A stretch of DNA of 64,000 nt, taken from Acidisarcina sp963790505. GTDB lineage: Bacteria; Acidobacteriota; Terriglobia; Terriglobales; Acidobacteriaceae. The notes beneath the pieces are model-generated. The model worked only from the letters and a program-made list of their open reading frames with translations. It did not search any database and had not been told where the DNA came from. Below are positions 52,944 through 60,245 of the stretch, piece after piece (positions within the stretch are counted from its first letter, which is position 1; each line of letters opens with the position of its first letter). Position numbers and translations under genes: made by a program. The stretch lies in assembly GCA_963790505.1 (NCBI GenBank), contig CAWBOT010000005.1, forward strand, positions 1,178,001 to 1,242,000, given 5' to 3'.

Positions 52944-53941
52944 GCCCGACAATCAACCTCGCCGCTGCTGAAAGCACCCCGGTTGGTGGCTCTAGTGCCA
53001 ACCCCGATCTGCAAACCGACGTGTTGCGCCTGCGCCTTCCGGCGACCTCCGCAAACCTCGGCCCTGGCTTTGACACCCTCGCGCTTGCACTCACCCTCGG
53101 CCTTGAAATCGAAGCGAAACCTCTGCCCTCGGGGGCCACGGAATCCATTCTCACCGCCACCGGGCGCAACCGCGATGTCTGCGCCTCGACGCGCCGCAAC
53201 CTGATGCTCGACGTCTACCAGAAGACGCTCGCCGCCCACGGCGCCGAACATCTCCCGCTTGCGCTCGAGATCCGTAATGAGATCCCCATCGGCATGGGCT
53301 TCGGTTCGTCGGCCGCCGTCCGGCTGGCGGGACTCGCGCTGGCAAATCACTTCGGCAAACTGGGATGGGACCGCGAACAGATCCTCAACGAGGCCTCGCG
53401 CCTCGAAGGCCATCCTGACAATGTCGCCGCCTGCTGGCTTGGCGGATTCACGATCGCCACCACCGACGGCGGCCGGGTACGCGCCGTCAGCATTCCCGCG
53501 CCGCCTTCGTGGCGCGTGCTTCTCGTCATGCCCGACCAGCCCCTCGCGACTGCCTCGGCGCGCATGGTGCTGCCCCGCACCTACGCCCAGGACGACGCCG
53601 TCTTCAACATCCAGCGCGCCAGCCTGCTGACCGCGGCCTTCGCGACCGGGCGCGGCGATCTGCTGCGCGTGGCCATGCAGGACCGGATGCATCAACCCTT
53701 CCGCGCTGAGATCTGCCCGCTTCTTCCCCGGCTCCTTCCGCTGGCCGGAATGCCCGGCATCCTCGGCGCCGCCCTCAGCGGAGCCGGACCCTCTGTACTG
53801 CTGCTGATCGAGGAGGCCTCTGCAATGAGTGACCTACGCTCCCTGGTCAGCGAGCGGATCGACTCTACCATGCCGGTCGAGCTGATCGAATGCGGCATCG
53901 AGAGCTCTCCAGCAGTGGTCAAAACCGTCGCGGCGAAGTAG
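52940..53941 (+). CDS. thrB: Homoserine kinase
   Basis: 333 residues of the GHMP kinase family. The first motif is LPATSANLGPGFDTLALALT, the ATP-binding motif is PIGMGFGSSAAVRLAGLALA, and the third is GAALSGAGPSVLLLIEE. It phosphorylates homoserine for ThrC. An N-terminal tail of about 27 residues precedes the domain. No homoserine dehydrogenase is adjacent. Confidence 0.94.
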   Translation: MSPTINLAAAESTPVGGSSANPDLQTDVLRLRLPATSANLGPGFDTLALALTLGLEIEAKPLPSGATESILTATGRNRDVCASTRRNLMLDVYQKTLAAHGAEHLPLALEIRNEIPIGMGFGSSAAVRLAGLALANHFGKLGWDREQILNEASRLEGHPDNVAACWLGGFTIATTDGGRVRAVSIPAPPSWRVLLVMPDQPLATASARMVLPRTYAQDDAVFNIQRASLLTAAFATGRGDLLRVAMQDRMHQPFRAEICPLLPRLLPLAGMPGILGAALSGAGPSVLLLIEEASAMSDLRSLVSERIDSTMPVELIECGIESSPAVVKTVAAK

Positions 53942-54065
53942 CCGCTCGCCGCTCGGCTCCCGCCGGCTCAGGTACCGAGGCGCCTCTTGCGACTTTCCCG
54001 GCCCGATTTCATCTACTACTGTGGTGATTCAGGGTTAAGATTTAGATAACTCTTGAGGAGGAAGA

Positions 54066-54413
54066 ATGGCTGGTCTTGGAGTCTTTGAAGTGAGCGATGG
54101 CACGTTCGAGCAGGAGGTTCTGCGCTCGGAGCAGCCTGTCTTGGTGGATTTCTGGGCCGCATGGTGTGGTCCCTGCAGGGCGCTGGCCCCGGTGGTTGAC
54201 GAAGTCGCGGCCCAATACGCCGGCAAGCTCAAGGTGATGAAGATGGACGTGGACAAAAACCCCGCGACGCCCGGCCGCTTCGGCATCCGCGGCATTCCCG
54301 CGCTGCTGCTCTTCAAAGACGGCAAGGTTGCTGAGCAGATCGTGGGCTTCGTCCCCAAAGCAACTGTCGACGCGAGCATCGCCAAGGTGCTGACCGCTAC
54401 TGTGAATGCCTAA
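54066..54413 (+). CDS. trxA: Thioredoxin
   Basis: 115 residues with the active site FWAAWCGPCRALAP near residue 31 and the cis-Pro segment GIRGIPALLLFKDGKVAEQI. No signal peptide, so it is cytoplasmic. A strong GAGGAGG precedes the ATG. It is a single-gene unit closed by its own terminator. Confidence 0.94.
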   Translation: MAGLGVFEVSDGTFEQEVLRSEQPVLVDFWAAWCGPCRALAPVVDEVAAQYAGKLKVMKMDVDKNPATPGRFGIRGIPALLLFKDGKVAEQIVGFVPKATVDASIAKVLTATVNA

Positions 54414-54420
54414 AGACTGA

Positions 54421-54450
54421 AGGCCCGGAGCTTTAATTCCGGGCCTTTCG
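54421..54450 (+). terminator. Rho-independent terminator of trxA
   Basis: AGGCCCGGA pairs with TCCGGGCCT around an 8-nt loop and is followed by TTCGT; it starts 8 bp after the trxA stop. Confidence 0.8.
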
Positions 54451-54483
54451 TATGTCTGGCGCTGAAGCGGCGATCTCCGCTTC

Positions 54484-55092
54484 TCAAGAATACTTCCGCA
54501 ATACTCCTAATACTTTCCCTTGGATAGCGACCTGCGCTGCGGGCACATAAATCGGGTCCATCTCCGAATTCGACGGCTGCAGCCGGATTATTGGTCCTTC
54601 GATGTAGTACCGCTTGAGCGTCGTCTCCGATCCCTTCACCAGCGCTACTACGATCTCGCCTTCGCGCGCCACGTTCGTCCGCTCCACCAGCACGAAATCC
54701 CCATCGACAATATGCTCGTCGCGCATTGAGTCGCCGCGCACCCGCAGCGCAAACGCCTCTTTGCTGCCGACAATGTCACCCAGCGACAGCGTCTCCGCGT
54801 TCTCCTGGGTTTCCACGGGCAGCCCGGCCGCAATTCTCCCCATCAGCGGCAACCGATCGACCACGCCGCGATGCCGACTGCGCGCGGGCAGCACGTCAAT
54901 CGAACGACTGCGGTTGTGGCTGCGCTGCAGCAGGCCTTTATTTGCCAGGTTGGTGATGTGCTTGTGAACGGTGGCCAGCGACTTCAATCCAAGCCCGCGG
55001 GCGATCTCATCGTAGGAGGGGGAATATTCGTTCTTCTTCACGAATTCGGTGAGGAAGTCGAGCACCTCTTTTTGCCTGCGCGTGACGGCCAT
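54484..55092 (-). CDS. lexA: LexA, SOS repressor
   Basis: 202 residues. The N-terminal winged helix-turn-helix includes YDEIARGLGLKSLATVHKHI and NLANKGLLQRSHNRSRSIDV. The self-cleavage site is Ala89-Gly90 in MGRIAAGLPVE; the catalytic pair is Ser122 (VRGDSMRDEHIVDGD) and Lys160 (SETTLKRYY). It represses SOS genes until RecA filaments trigger self-cleavage. A TTGCAT-N16-TATAAT promoter ends 6 nt before the ATG and no ribosome site is present, so the mRNA is probably leaderless. Only the ~55-bp strip between lexA and the transposon promoter is available for its operator. Confidence 0.95.
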   Translation of the reverse strand: MAVTRRQKEVLDFLTEFVKKNEYSPSYDEIARGLGLKSLATVHKHITNLANKGLLQRSHNRSRSIDVLPARSRHRGVVDRLPLMGRIAAGLPVETQENAETLSLGDIVGSKEAFALRVRGDSMRDEHIVDGDFVLVERTNVAREGEIVVALVKGSETTLKRYYIEGPIIRLQPSNSEMDPIYVPAAQVAIQGKVLGVLRKYS

Positions 55093-55098
55093 GAGGGA

Positions 55099-55126
55099 AT
55101 TATAGGGAAGAAAAAGCGAAATGCAA
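55099..55126 (-). promoter_or_regulatory. lexA promoter, apparently giving a leaderless mRNA
   Basis: Reverse strand: TTGCAT (55126-55121), 16-nt spacer, TATAAT (55104-55099), then TCCCTC and the ATG at 55092. A start point 7 nt after the -10 box falls on the A of the ATG. Confidence 0.68.
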
Positions 55127-55145
55127 GAGGTATCGTAATTATCCC

Positions 55146-55175
55146 TTGACAGTAGGTACTCATTTCTGGCATAAT
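55146..55175 (+). promoter_or_regulatory. Promoter facing the IS1595-type transposase
   Basis: TTGACA (55146-55151), 18-nt spacer, CATAAT (55170-55175). Two direct copies of AGTAGGTA (55151 and 55186) and a TTACCT-N6-AGGTAA palindrome (55177-55194) lie in and after it and could bind a regulator; none is recognised. Confidence 0.5.
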
Positions 55176-55735
55176 TTTACCTGAGAGTAGGTAAGAAAAT
55201 GAACAGAAAATCACCGATGATTCGCTTCACTCTAAAGGACTTTCAGGCCCGGTTTCCTGATGATGCAAGCTGCCTTGAATGGCTGCGTCAGCGGCTTTAC
55301 CCGGAGGGAATCCCCTGCAAGATTTGCGGACAGATGACCAAGCATCACCGCGTCGTCAGTCGTCCCTCCTACTCCTGCGACGTTTGCGGTCACCACGTCC
55401 ACCCGACAGCAGACACGATCTTTCATAAGTCGTCTACGCCTCTGACAACGTGGTTCTATGCGATTTACCTGATGTCCTCCACGCGGTGCGGCATATCGGC
55501 CAAGCAGATTCAGCGCGAAACGGGCGTGACCTATAAGACCGCTTGGAGGATGTTCAAACAGATTCGCAGTATGCTTCTCGACGATAACGGCGCTATGGGT
55601 GGAGTCAGCAGCCCCGGCGTTGAGATGGATGAGACTTACATGGGCGGCAAGCGTAAGGGCAAGACTGGAAGGCCGGGGCCGCACGATGGGAAGAAGATTG
55701 CCGTGGTCGGCATGGTTGAGCGTAAGGGACGGGTC

Positions 55736-55739
55736 AAGG
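55736..55739. repeat. Target-site duplication, left copy (AAGG)
   Basis: AAGG immediately before the left end of the IS element matches the AAGG at 57018-57021 immediately after its right end. Four-base duplications are the norm for the IS407 group of the IS3 family. Confidence 0.85.
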
Positions 55740-55757
55740 TGACCTGCCCCGTTTTTC

Positions 55758-56657
55758 TCAACCAGTCATAACTGGAGATTCTCGGTTTAGGTTTGGCTTT
55801 GGAGATACTCCGTAGCCGCCGTCGTGGCTGTGTAAATGTGGGAGGCGTGGTTGGCCTTCCACATTTGCATAGCCTGCTCTCTGCCGGAACTGCTCCGGCG
55901 TTTGGTAGCCCAGCGAACTGTGCGGGCGTTCCCAGTTATACTCCTGGCGCCAACTCGCCAGAGTGTTGCGCACATCGTTCAAGGTCCGGAACCAGCTTGC
56001 GTTGAGGCACTCGTCGCGCAGCCGTCCGTGGAAGCTCTCGACGTGGCCGTTTTGCATCGGGCGGCCTGGCTGGATATGCACCAGCCCGATCTTCCAGTCC
56101 TCTGACCAGGCCAGCATGCGCCGCGAGGTAAACTCCGGCCCGTTGTCCGAGCGCACATTTTCTGGCCGGCCACGCTCTTCGATCAGCCGCTCCAGCACCC
56201 GCGTCACGCGCCCTGAGCCGAGGCTGGTGTCGGCCTCCAGCGCCAGGCACTCGCGCGTGTACACGTCGACCACGCTCAGGATGCGCACCATCCGCCCCGT
56301 CGCCAACCCATCGACGATGAAGTCCATCGCCCACTCCTGGTTCGGTCCCATCAGCCGCAGCTCGGCCGCGCGATCGCGCACCAGACGCTTGCGCTTCTTA
56401 CGCCGCACCATCAGCCGCTCTTCCACATACAGCCGGTAGATCCGCTTCACGTTCACCTCGTGGCCGCGACGGCTCAACATAGCGTGCAGCCGGCGATAGC
56501 CATAGCGCGGCTTCTGCCGGGCCAGCTTCACTAACTCCTCGCGCAACGCCGCGTTGCGGTCAGGCCGCGGCTCGTACCGATAGCTTGACCGCTCCATGCC
56601 TAGCAGCTTGCAGGCCGTGCGCTCGCTCAAGCCATGCTCGGCCTGAGCGTACGCCAC
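55758..56657 (-). CDS. IS3-family transposase OrfB (DDE integrase core)
   Basis: About 300 residues. The helix-turn-helix-like HTH_21 region (KPRYGYRRLHAMLSRRGHEV) precedes the rve integrase core with the DDE triad: Asp in EWAMDFIVDGLATGR, Asp in VRSDNGPEFTSRRML and Glu in NGHVESFHGRLRDECLN. In-frame residues (RLELAGLREAVAYAQAEHG) continue upstream to the slippery site, so it is normally made as an OrfAB fusion and its own ATG may be secondary. The stop is 18 bp inside the left end of the element. Confidence 0.92.
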   Translation of the reverse strand: MAYAQAEHGLSERTACKLLGMERSSYRYEPRPDRNAALREELVKLARQKPRYGYRRLHAMLSRRGHEVNVKRIYRLYVEERLMVRRKKRKRLVRDRAAELRLMGPNQEWAMDFIVDGLATGRMVRILSVVDVYTRECLALEADTSLGSGRVTRVLERLIEERGRPENVRSDNGPEFTSRRMLAWSEDWKIGLVHIQPGRPMQNGHVESFHGRLRDECLNASWFRTLNDVRNTLASWRQEYNWERPHSSLGYQTPEQFRQRAGYANVEGQPRLPHLHSHDGGYGVSPKPNLNRESPVMTG

Positions 56658-56665
56658 CGCTTCTC

Positions 56666-56947
56666 TCAGACCGGCAAGCTCCAGCCGTTTTTTCGGATCA
56701 CGCCCTTCAGCGCCTCGCCGTGAAGACTCAACTCCGCCACCAGCAGCTTCAGACGGCGGTTCTCGTCTTCAAGAGCCTTCAGACGTTGCGCTTCGCTCAC
56801 GTCCATGCCGCCGTACTTCGACTTCCAGCCATAGAACGTCGCCGCGCTGATCCCGTGCTCCCGGCAAAGATCCGCCGTCTTCACTCCTGCCTCGTGCTGC
56901 TTCAAGATCCCGATGATCTGCTCTTCCGTGTACCGGCTCTTCTTCAT
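56666..56947 (-). CDS. IS3-family transposase OrfA (HTH_8)
   Basis: 93 residues: KKSRYTEEQIIGILKQHEAG and ADLCREHGISAATFYGWKSK form the helix-turn-helix that binds the element's ends, and a leucine-zipper-like helix follows (EAQRLKALEDENRRLKLLVA). GAGGA precedes the ATG. The frame runs through the slippery A6C and stops shortly after, as expected for programmed -1 frameshifting into OrfB. Confidence 0.92.
   Translation of the reverse strand: MKKSRYTEEQIIGILKQHEAGVKTADLCREHGISAATFYGWKSKYGGMDVSEAQRLKALEDENRRLKLLVAELSLHGEALKGVIRKNGWSLPV
56687..56693 (-). other. Programmed -1 frameshift site (A AAA AAC)
   Basis: On the reverse strand the heptamer AAAAAAC is positioned as A AAA AAC in the OrfA frame (codons cgA AAA AAC). 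Slipping back one base continues as K-R-L-E-L-A-G-L-R-E into the OrfB frame. Confidence 0.85.
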
Positions 56948-57348
56948 ACAAAATCCTCCCGTCTACATTACGAGAGAACTCCAGCTACCACTGGTTGAGT
57001 TTTTCGGGGGCAGGTCAAAGGCACTTGTAGCTGGCGACGTGAAGAGTGGAACCTTGCTCACGATGGTCAGAGAGCACATCCTGCCGAGCACGACCGTATT
57101 TACTGATGAGTTCAACGCCTATGACGGCATCCGCGCTATGAACCGGGGATACGAGCACAAGCGCATCAAGCACACCGAGAAAATCTACGTGATGGGAGAC
57201 GTTCACACTAACAGTATTGAAGGCTTTTGGAGTCTCATCAAGCGCGGCATCGGCGGCGTTTATCACTCGGTCAGCAAGAAGTATCTCCAGACCTACTTAG
57301 ACGAATACGCCTTTCGTTACAACCGTCGTTTCGACACTCAGCCCATGT

Positions 57349-58479
57349 TCATTTCGTTCCTAAATCAGGTTCGGAAGTCCCTACCCGCCGAGTCACTCTG
57401 CGTAGATCGGCCTCAAAGTCTTGCTCAGTAAAAGTCTCGACATCTTCGGCTGGCGCAACGTCGGGAACAAAGTCCCCTGCATTGTGTTGATATTTGACTG
57501 CCAATCGTATATCTCCTTCCTCTCTCTCTACGGTAAGCCTTGGATTTTCTAGAATCTCCAATATCTTCCATGCAGGGACTACGGCAGCAATTCCGGTATT
57601 GATTTCAGCCTCGTATTCCTTATGGGGCTTTCCCTTGTAGTAGACCTTTCCAAGGTTAGGAAGGTGGCAGAAATCCGCGCCTAGAAGAAACGGGCCAATC
57701 GTCCCGCTATGTGAGACGGGCTTCATCCTCTCCGCCGCTTCGAGTTCTCTATCCGTCATGCGGCTCCTACGATATCGGGTCAATCTTTCCATGCTTTCGT
57801 CCGTATAGAACCGTTCGCAATAAACGAAAACAGGCGACCCGCTAAACCCACTGATAGAGCGGCATTCAACCAGGTACGCTTCACGATCCTCTTTGTTGCA
57901 CCTGATCGGTTCGCTCGGATCGGACATTAGGGAAATATTACCGAATCGGATAACTGGACTATTCTTTTGTACGCTGGATTGCGAAACCAACCGGCCCACC
58001 ATAAACACATCATCGCCGTACCCAATTGTGTAGGCTTCGATCATTTCTTGGGTCAAAAAAGTGTCGGTTCCTACTGACCAATGCCTGAACCAGTTTCCCA
58101 CGTCTATCGAATAGACCGCCACGTCGTCTCCGTCCTCATGTAGGCACCAATCATCTTCGCTTGTGTTTATAACGTCGATGCCCCCACCCTTTCGGTTCAA
58201 CCGAATGGTAAGGTCTCCGGCCTCGATGACGTGCCTGTTTGTGACTGCGTACATCCATCCTCTATTTGGGACGGTCTGCGACGGAACATGGATTAGAAAT
58301 CCTGAGGCTCCAGCCTTTTCCCCAGCCCTCGCAAGAGGCTCAGAATGGTACATGTATAGCGCACAATCAGCGACGAAATTAGGTATATGCGGCATGTCTC
58401 TTTCCCATACAAGATACTCTGTGCCCACCGAATTCCGATGTGTCACGTACCTGTATTCGAGCGAAATGGCATTACTCAT
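57349..58479 (-). CDS. Trypsin-like serine protease of unknown role
   Basis: 376 residues, no signal peptide. The chymotrypsin-fold triad is complete: His83 in YAVTNRHVIEAGDL, Asp119 in HEDGDDVAVYSIDVG and Ser213 in RSISGFSGSPVFVY. The sequence between and after is not like HtrA (no PDZ domain). Composition is AT-richer than the core genome, fitting an acquired gene. Its 3' end overlaps the transposase gene by 83 bp on the opposite strand, so its last ~20 residues (VTRRVGTSEPDLGTK) may come from the transposon rather than the original protein. An alternative start is the Met at residue 29. Cytoplasmic intracellular protease of unknown target. Confidence 0.75.
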   Translation of the reverse strand: MSNAISLEYRYVTHRNSVGTEYLVWERDMPHIPNFVADCALYMYHSEPLARAGEKAGASGFLIHVPSQTVPNRGWMYAVTNRHVIEAGDLTIRLNRKGGGIDVINTSEDDWCLHEDGDDVAVYSIDVGNWFRHWSVGTDTFLTQEMIEAYTIGYGDDVFMVGRLVSQSSVQKNSPVIRFGNISLMSDPSEPIRCNKEDREAYLVECRSISGFSGSPVFVYCERFYTDESMERLTRYRRSRMTDRELEAAERMKPVSHSGTIGPFLLGADFCHLPNLGKVYYKGKPHKEYEAEINTGIAAVVPAWKILEILENPRLTVEREEGDIRLAVKYQHNAGDFVPDVAPAEDVETFTEQDFEADLRRVTRRVGTSEPDLGTK

Positions 58480-58629
58480 AATATACCTACCGTGCGGGGA
58501 TAATTACGAGAGGTATTCGTTAGAAGAAGGTAATCTTAGGGGCACTCCGAAAGCATTCGTCATTCTAAGTGCAGAGCCTTGCGCGAAGCGAAGGGATCTG
58601 CGGGGTCTTCGTCCTTACGCTGTAGCCCT

Positions 58630-59838
58630 TTATTCCAGCAGAAGTTTACGATGCTCTTCCAGCCAGTTCTTCGAGCCCTCCGACATCTGCGCCATATTTT
58701 CAACGGAGTGCATCCAGTTCTCGGCCAACTGGCGTTGACCTCGGTCGGGCTGGAGTCTTAAGGCCGCAGCGAACTTTTCGTTCGCATCGCTAAACCTCTG
58801 GAGTAAGGCCAAATCGATAGCCAGCGCAAAAGCAAGAGCCGCTTTTTTCTGTTCGGGCGTATAGATCGTCACCGAAGACCGGATGGTCTTCACATCCCCC
58901 ATCTGCAGGGGGAAAAACTGTTCGCTCCATGCGCCGCCTGCGATGCGATCATCCGCCTGGAGAGGTTTCTCAAGGTAGTTCTCCGCCCATTGGTGAACGT
59001 TCAGCGCATCTGGAAACTTCCCTAAGAACCAGTAGGCCTGGCCAATGTTGACAGCGGTAACAACACTGGCGGATCTTCGCTCGCTTTCTTCAAATCCTTT
59101 AGCGGCATTGGCCCAGTCCCCCGATAAGAACTGAGAGACAGCGACGTCATTCCTCGCCGCCCCTGACTCCGGATCGATCCTTGCGGCATTTTGAAAGCTC
59201 GCCTTTGCCTCATCCAGCTTCGATTGGCCCATGTCGATGAAGCCGATCTCCATATAACAACCGGTGAACTGGTTCGGCTCGCGATCAATGCACTTCTGCA
59301 GCCACACCCGAGCGTTCTCGGTGTCCTGCATCTGCTCGTACCGCAGCCCCTTCAGGTAATAGATTTGATAGTCGTCCGGGAACTTCTCGAGCAGATATTT
59401 CAGTTTGGCGTCGATCACCTCGGCTGCCGGATACTTCTCCCCGGGCGCCGGCTGAAAGACTTCCGCTTTGGCAATTTTGAAGGTAGCCGAATCGTTGTTG
59501 GGATTGACCTTCAGGGCCTCACGGTAGGCTTGCTCCGCTGCCTCCCATTGGTTCTTCGCCATCATGCCGTCGCCCATGTGCTCGTAGAACGAAGACAGGT
59601 CTCTGTTGATGGCGACGTTCCGATAGCTGTCGAAATAATTAATGCCAAACCTGAACTTCACATAGCCTGCCGTGAGCAGAGCGGTCGCGAAAGAGAGAAG
59701 TACCCAGTTCTCCTTCAGGAACTGGAAAAGACTCTTGGATCGTGGGGCGGCTTCCGCATCGGCTTTCAAGGACTTCTTGAGAGCGCCGAGCTCCTGCTCC
59801 AGGTCGCTCACTCTCTTCTGTAAATCTGTGTCTTCCAT
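58630..59838 (-). CDS. Membrane-anchored TPR protein
   Basis: 402 residues from the ATG at 59838 (AGAAG upstream). It begins with a short coiled coil (LQKRVSDLEQELGALKKSLK), then one membrane helix (WVLLSFATALLTAGYVKF, about residues 48-65), then five to six TPR-like helix pairs (QWEAAEQAYREALKVNPNND, DTENARVWLQKCIDREPNQF, SKLDEAKASFQNAARIDPES, GDWANAAKGFEESERRSASV, QRFSDANEKFAAALRLQPDR). TPRs bind protein partners; this one is unknown. It lies 150 bp upstream of the protease gene on the same strand. Confidence 0.75.
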   Translation of the reverse strand: MEDTDLQKRVSDLEQELGALKKSLKADAEAAPRSKSLFQFLKENWVLLSFATALLTAGYVKFRFGINYFDSYRNVAINRDLSSFYEHMGDGMMAKNQWEAAEQAYREALKVNPNNDSATFKIAKAEVFQPAPGEKYPAAEVIDAKLKYLLEKFPDDYQIYYLKGLRYEQMQDTENARVWLQKCIDREPNQFTGCYMEIGFIDMGQSKLDEAKASFQNAARIDPESGAARNDVAVSQFLSGDWANAAKGFEESERRSASVVTAVNIGQAYWFLGKFPDALNVHQWAENYLEKPLQADDRIAGGAWSEQFFPLQMGDVKTIRSSVTIYTPEQKKAALAFALAIDLALLQRFSDANEKFAAALRLQPDRGQRQLAENWMHSVENMAQMSEGSKNWLEEHRKLLLE

Positions 59839-60245
59839 AATTTCTTCTGTTTGACCGAGCAAGAACGGCGAAATCGACGCGCGTCTTGGCGCCCGGAATC
59901 TCTTCGCTTTTCCTGTGGGCACATTCTAGCGGGAGACTCAGGCCTCCGCGTCACTCATTCTCGCGAGGAGCGAGGAGAGGAGGGATTTGCACTGCCGAAT
60001 CGAAGCGTCGCTCTCGCAACTTCAATCAGCAAACACGCTTCGGGCGAAAGCAAATTGAATGAGGAATTCAGATCTGCGTATAGACAGCTTAAAATAATGA
60101 AACTAATACACTTCCACGCAAAGGGCGGGGTGCGCCGGGGAGGCAAGAGCGGGGTGGCCGAGGGCATAACCGGAACCCCGCTGAGCGCTCCGCCGACTAC
60201 TCGTCGGCTTGCCCGCTTCTGAGCTGATCCGCCCTCAGCGCTTCA
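59839..60245. other. Intergenic region, no gene recognised
   Basis: 407 bp between two reverse-strand genes. An open frame on the forward strand has no ribosome site and unprotein-like composition. A GC-rich segment near 60120-60220 may fold, but no specific element was identified. Confidence 0.5.

Larger units (their letters stand above)
55740..57017 (-). mobile_element. Complete IS3-family (IS407-group) insertion sequence, 1,278 bp
   Basis: The ends begin TGACCTGCCCC and finish GGGGCAGGTCA, forming terminal inverted repeats of about 27 bp that extend through CTCAACCAGT with a central mismatch block. It is flanked by AAGG duplications. Two overlapping reverse-strand genes encode OrfA and OrfB, joined by a -1 frameshift site at 56687-56693. 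All catalytic residues and ends are intact, so the element looks recent and possibly active. It sits inside an IS1595-type transposase gene. Confidence 0.93.
55199..57431 (+). pseudogene. IS1595-type transposase gene, split by an IS3-family element
   Basis: The 5' part (55199-55739) encodes an N-terminal zinc ribbon (CKICGQMTKHH and SYSCDVCGHHVHPTADTIFH) and the first catalytic Asp (GVEMDETYMGGKRKGK). The 3' part (from 57018) encodes the second Asp (STTVFTDEFNAYDGI) and the last acidic block (TNSIEGFWSLIKRGIGGVYH) plus YAFRYNRRFDTQPMF. Removing the inserted 1,278 bp and one AAGG copy joins KGRVK to ALVAGDVKSG in frame, which proves a single ancestral gene of the ISXO2-like transposase family. 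The gene is inactive now. Its terminal repeats were not identified with certainty, and the right end overlaps the neighbouring protease gene. Confidence 0.88.

Noticed and set aside
55177..55194. TTACCT-N6-AGGTAA palindrome as a LexA box
   Set aside because: It lies within the transposase leader, 85-100 bp from lexA, and does not match a LexA motif known to me for this phylum.
57349..59838. Trypsin-like protease and membrane TPR protein as a two-gene defence system
   Set aside because: They are 150 bp apart without coupling, match no known defence pair, and the neighbourhood holds only insertion sequences; proximity alone is not enough.
59851..60222. 123-codon forward frame between the TPR and beta-helix genes
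   Set aside because: Arg-rich, low-complexity sequence without a ribosome site or family resemblance.
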